DNA from: an uncultured Planctomyces sp.
GTDB lineage: Bacteria; Planctomycetota; Planctomycetia; Planctomycetales; Planctomycetaceae
Direction of reading: 5' to 3'
Length of the DNA stretch: 47,638 bases
Assembly (NCBI GenBank): GCA_937904325.1
Contig: CALGTK010000030.1
Location: 1-47,638, forward strand
The notes beneath the pieces are model-generated. The model saw nothing but the letters and a program-made list of their open reading frames with translations. It ran no database searches and was not told the origin of the DNA. Numbering within the stretch: position 1 is the first letter of the stretch; each line of letters starts with the position of its first letter. This document shows positions 46,301-47,638 of the stretch, piece after piece. Position numbers and translations under genes: made by a program.

Positions 46301-47638
46301 GTCGTACCAGCCGGAAACGCCTTCCTGGACATTGATCGTCCAGACCAGCTCCAGACCGCCGTCGTCTGTCTTGACCCACTGCAGACGATCAGGAATTTCG
46401 GTTCGAACGAGCGTTAGTTCTTCGCCCTCATGCTCTTCTACTGTCTCGCCAAAGTTTCCGCCGTGGCTGTGACTATGGGTGAGTCCATGTTCAAGAGCTT
46501 CACCCAGTTCTGTCCCCAGTGTAGAGAAGACCTGATCGACGGTTCGGACGGGAGTGGCCGAAAGTCCACGCGAAGCGACATCGGAAACGAACGAGTCGTA
46601 GACGCTGAGGATCGATCCGTCAGCTCCGACATTGAGGTTGATATCCGAGTCGACGATCTGCAGTCCCTGGTAAGTTTGGCGAAGATAAATATGAGTCACG
46701 CCGTTGTGATTACTGCTGTGCTGACTGGTGACCTCGAAGTTCTGAACATCATCCAGAGTCAGTCCCATACTGGCAGCATTTGCTTCCAGGTAGTTTGTCG
46801 CTGCGGCAAGTGCATCGACCGCTGAAAGTGGCGTTGTATTTGTGTCATCATCGTTAATCACGCCCAAACCAGTCGCGTCGCTGATTAGTGCGCCCATCGG
46901 GTTCGACAAGACGACCGTGAACGTTTCGGTTGATTCGACCGAAGTGTCTCCAACCACGCCAACGGTGATCGTCTGCGTCGTAATGCCTGGCAGGAACGTC
47001 AGCGTGTCGGCGACTGCGGTGTAATCACCAGGCTGTGTCGCAACACCATCAACGGTTGCGTAGTCAACAGTAATCGTCGACGTACCCGCGACAGACAGTG
47101 ACACCGTAAAGTTAAACGCCGTTGTCCCTGCGTTGCCTTCATCAAGTGTCACGTTGTCGATGACGATCAGCGGTGAAGAAGAACCGCCGCCACTCAGCAA
47201 CAGGTCATCACCCGAACCGCCGACAACTGAGTCGCTGCCACCACCGCCGGAAAGAATGTCGTTTCCAGAATGCCCGAGCACGGTGTCATCGCCAGTCTGA
47301 CCGTCAAGTGAGTCGTTGCCCCGCCCACCGTAGTTTCGATCATCACCGTCACCGCCCAGCACCGTATCGTTTCCGCTCTGGCCATTGCCAATGTCGTCAC
47401 CAGCACTTCCGAGAATCGAATCGTTTCCACCACCACCGTATGCAGTATCGTTTCCATTGTCGCCTGTGACAGTATCGTTACCAGCCTGGCCGTTGACGAT
47501 GTCGTCTCCGTCACCGCCGTTCACGCTATCGTTTTCAGAGCCACCGAAGACCGTATCGTTGTCCGCTCCGCCGGTCAGATCGTCGGTTCCTGAACTTCCA
47601 TTCACAAAGTCCGCTCCGGCACCACCGTCGACCGTGTC
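43328..47638 (-). CDS. RTX/Calx-beta fungalysin (M36) metallopeptidase, N-terminus outside the window
   Basis: At least 1436 codons; the frame stays open to the window edge, so the start lies beyond it. Order in the visible part: RTX-type calcium nonapeptides such as GGSGDD and GGNGADN (47638-47170), a Calx-beta domain ([19 protein letters not shown], 47165-46850), an FTP-like propeptide ([19 protein letters not shown]), the M36 catalytic domain with zinc motif HEFGH (45691-45677) and GEGWSDYF supplying the third ligand, a short beta region, and again RTX repeats (44700-43420). RTX proteins leave by type I secretion, and the C-terminal end of calcium repeats fits that. The product would be an extracellular, calcium-dependent protease. 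A strong terminator follows. Confidence 0.9.
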   Translation of the reverse strand, partial: DTVDGGAGADFVNGSSGTDDLTGGADNDTVFGGSENDSVNGGDGDDIVNGQAGNDTVTGDNGNDTAYGGGGNDSILGSAGDDIGNGQSGNDTVLGGDGDDRNYGGRGNDSLDGQTGDDTVLGHSGNDILSGGGGSDSVVGGSGDDLLLSGGGSSSPLIVIDNVTLDEGNAGTTAFNFTVSLSVAGTSTITVDYATVDGVATQPGDYTAVADTLTFLPGITTQTITVGVVGDTSVESTETFTVVLSNPMGALISDATGLGVINDDDTNTTPLSAVDALAAATNYLEANAASMGLTLDDVQNFEVTSQHSSNHNGVTHIYLRQTYQGLQIVDSDINLNVGADGSILSVYDSFVSDVASRGLSATPVRTVDQVFSTLGTELGEALEHGLTHSHSHGGNFGETVEEHEGEELTLVRTEIPDRLQWVKTDDGGLELVWTINVQEGVSGWYDASASATNGEVLHNTSFTAHATYNVLQADLESPLYGGRSLQIDPQDATASPFGWHDTDGVAGAEFTDTRGNNVFAQEDANADNTGGTRPDGGATLVFDFPFDDTQAPTTYTAAATTNLFYANNIIHDVLYQYGFDEASGNFQENNYGNGGAGGDAVQADSQDGSGFNNANFGTPPDGFSPRMQQFIFNITNPNRDSSLSNAIIYHEFGHGVSNRLTGGAANSGALSCVQARGMGEGWSDYFGLIMTQQVGDTANDARPIGNYVLGQGQNGGGIRSFPYSFDMNINPLTLDDANTRLPVGSPHAEGEIWAQVLWDMTWLLIDGIATPDSNGNPTPGLGYDPDLYNGTGGNNVALQLVIDGMKLQPAMPSFLDARDAIIQADVINNGGANLRAITTAFGRRGFGFSASTAGCNSTTVTAAFDLPPALATIQFEALNFASGDPVTVRVNDGDLPMTTNNVMVTVTSSGGDTEMVTLNRQMDGTFLGSITLQGGSAVTNNGFIEAGAESGILTASYLDVSNLTGSPITVQSLASVTDPQGDTLRGGDGEDTIIANAGDDVIDGDAGDDSIRGEAGDDTIDGGDGNDTIDSGAGDDVIAGQSGNDVIATGSGNDTILWNGIGNGVDTVVDSAGVQTVIVQGDSIVNNYTVDSNNGLLRVAEGGASITVSNSTSTINVLGGSDDDTVTINTIADVRALVLNIDGQADNDTITAFDANIGSVRLHLNGGNGNDTITGSRDNDTINGDNGDDSLIGGLGNDLFDGGEGDDTMAGDGGNDTILGNIGNDSAQGGDGNDVVFGNFGNDTLGGDSGNDTISGGFGNDVLNGNSGDDLLAGGQDNDKLLGGSGSDSLDGDTGDDTLRGQSDNDFIKGGDGDDMVFGNSGDDVVDGGDGDDWLRLGSGNDVANGGDGQDTINGESGNDTLLGGNGADNQIGGSGVDSLYGEEGDDSLNGGGSTDQFNGGEGIDVLISADAGEVDNNNLLIETSVIEALALLNGF

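Overview
The window looks like chromosomal DNA of a flagellated planctomycete (order Planctomycetales; the genus cannot be fixed from sequence alone). The evidence is a DUF1501 Tat-exported protein, the wreck of a DUF1559 prepilin-like gene, a PQQ propeller carrying EF-hands, a DUF2007/zinc-ribbon gene, a giant Q/A-rich DUF4175-like membrane protein, a huge RTX/Calx-beta fungalysin and a Rho factor with a long basic extension. I see no rRNA, tRNA, CRISPR array or complete insertion sequence. Coding density is moderate, with several long intergenic stretches, and the two ends cut through genes (flagellin on the left, the RTX metallopeptidase on the right).

Layout. 1-1.9 kb: flagellin (3' part missing) and csrA, both on the minus strand. 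2.6-4.5 kb: a CstA-family carbon-starvation transporter. 4.5-5.6 kb: a noncoding stretch rich in hairpins. 5.6-7.4 kb: rho, closed by a strong intrinsic terminator. 7.7-13.8 kb: a compact cassette of a 73-aa WXG100-like protein, a 1480-aa coiled-coil/membrane/triple-ATPase FtsK-SpoIIIE protein and a Ser/Thr protein kinase, bounded by hairpin terminators. 13.8-15 kb: fliA with a small two-helix membrane protein upstream, on the minus strand. 15.5-21.2 kb: minus-strand genes for a small basic protein, a TPR lipoprotein, an HEATH-motif metallopeptidase, a GH88-like glucuronyl hydrolase and an ABC-2 permease. 22-28 kb: flhA-flhF-flhG followed by an unusual acyl-CoA dehydrogenase-like gene. 28.3-34.5 kb: a frameshifted DUF2007 gene and the 1838-aa Q/A-rich protein. 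35-43 kb: a DUF1559 pseudogene, an esterase, the PQQ/EF-hand protein, a truncated hemoglobin, a ThiF/MoeB-like enzyme, a malic enzyme with an ACT domain and a DUF1501 protein. 43.3 kb to the end: the RTX fungalysin.

How the parts relate. Flagellar functions are split into three places: filament plus translational control (fliC, csrA), sigma28 (fliA), and the export gate with its SRP-type GTPase and MinD-like ATPase (flhA, flhF, flhG). A perfect sigma28-type -10 octamer lies upstream of the fliA gene pair. The most novel-looking system is the 7.7-13.8 kb cassette. It combines a WXG100-like small protein, an EccC-like multi-ATPase and a protein kinase, which recalls type VII secretion but lacks the other ESX/Yuk components here and carries very long coiled coils around its two membrane helices. 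Other points worth a second look are a Cys in place of the catalytic Asp of FlhG, a run of seven glycines at the Q-loop of Rho, EF-hands nested inside a beta-propeller, and two genes in decay.
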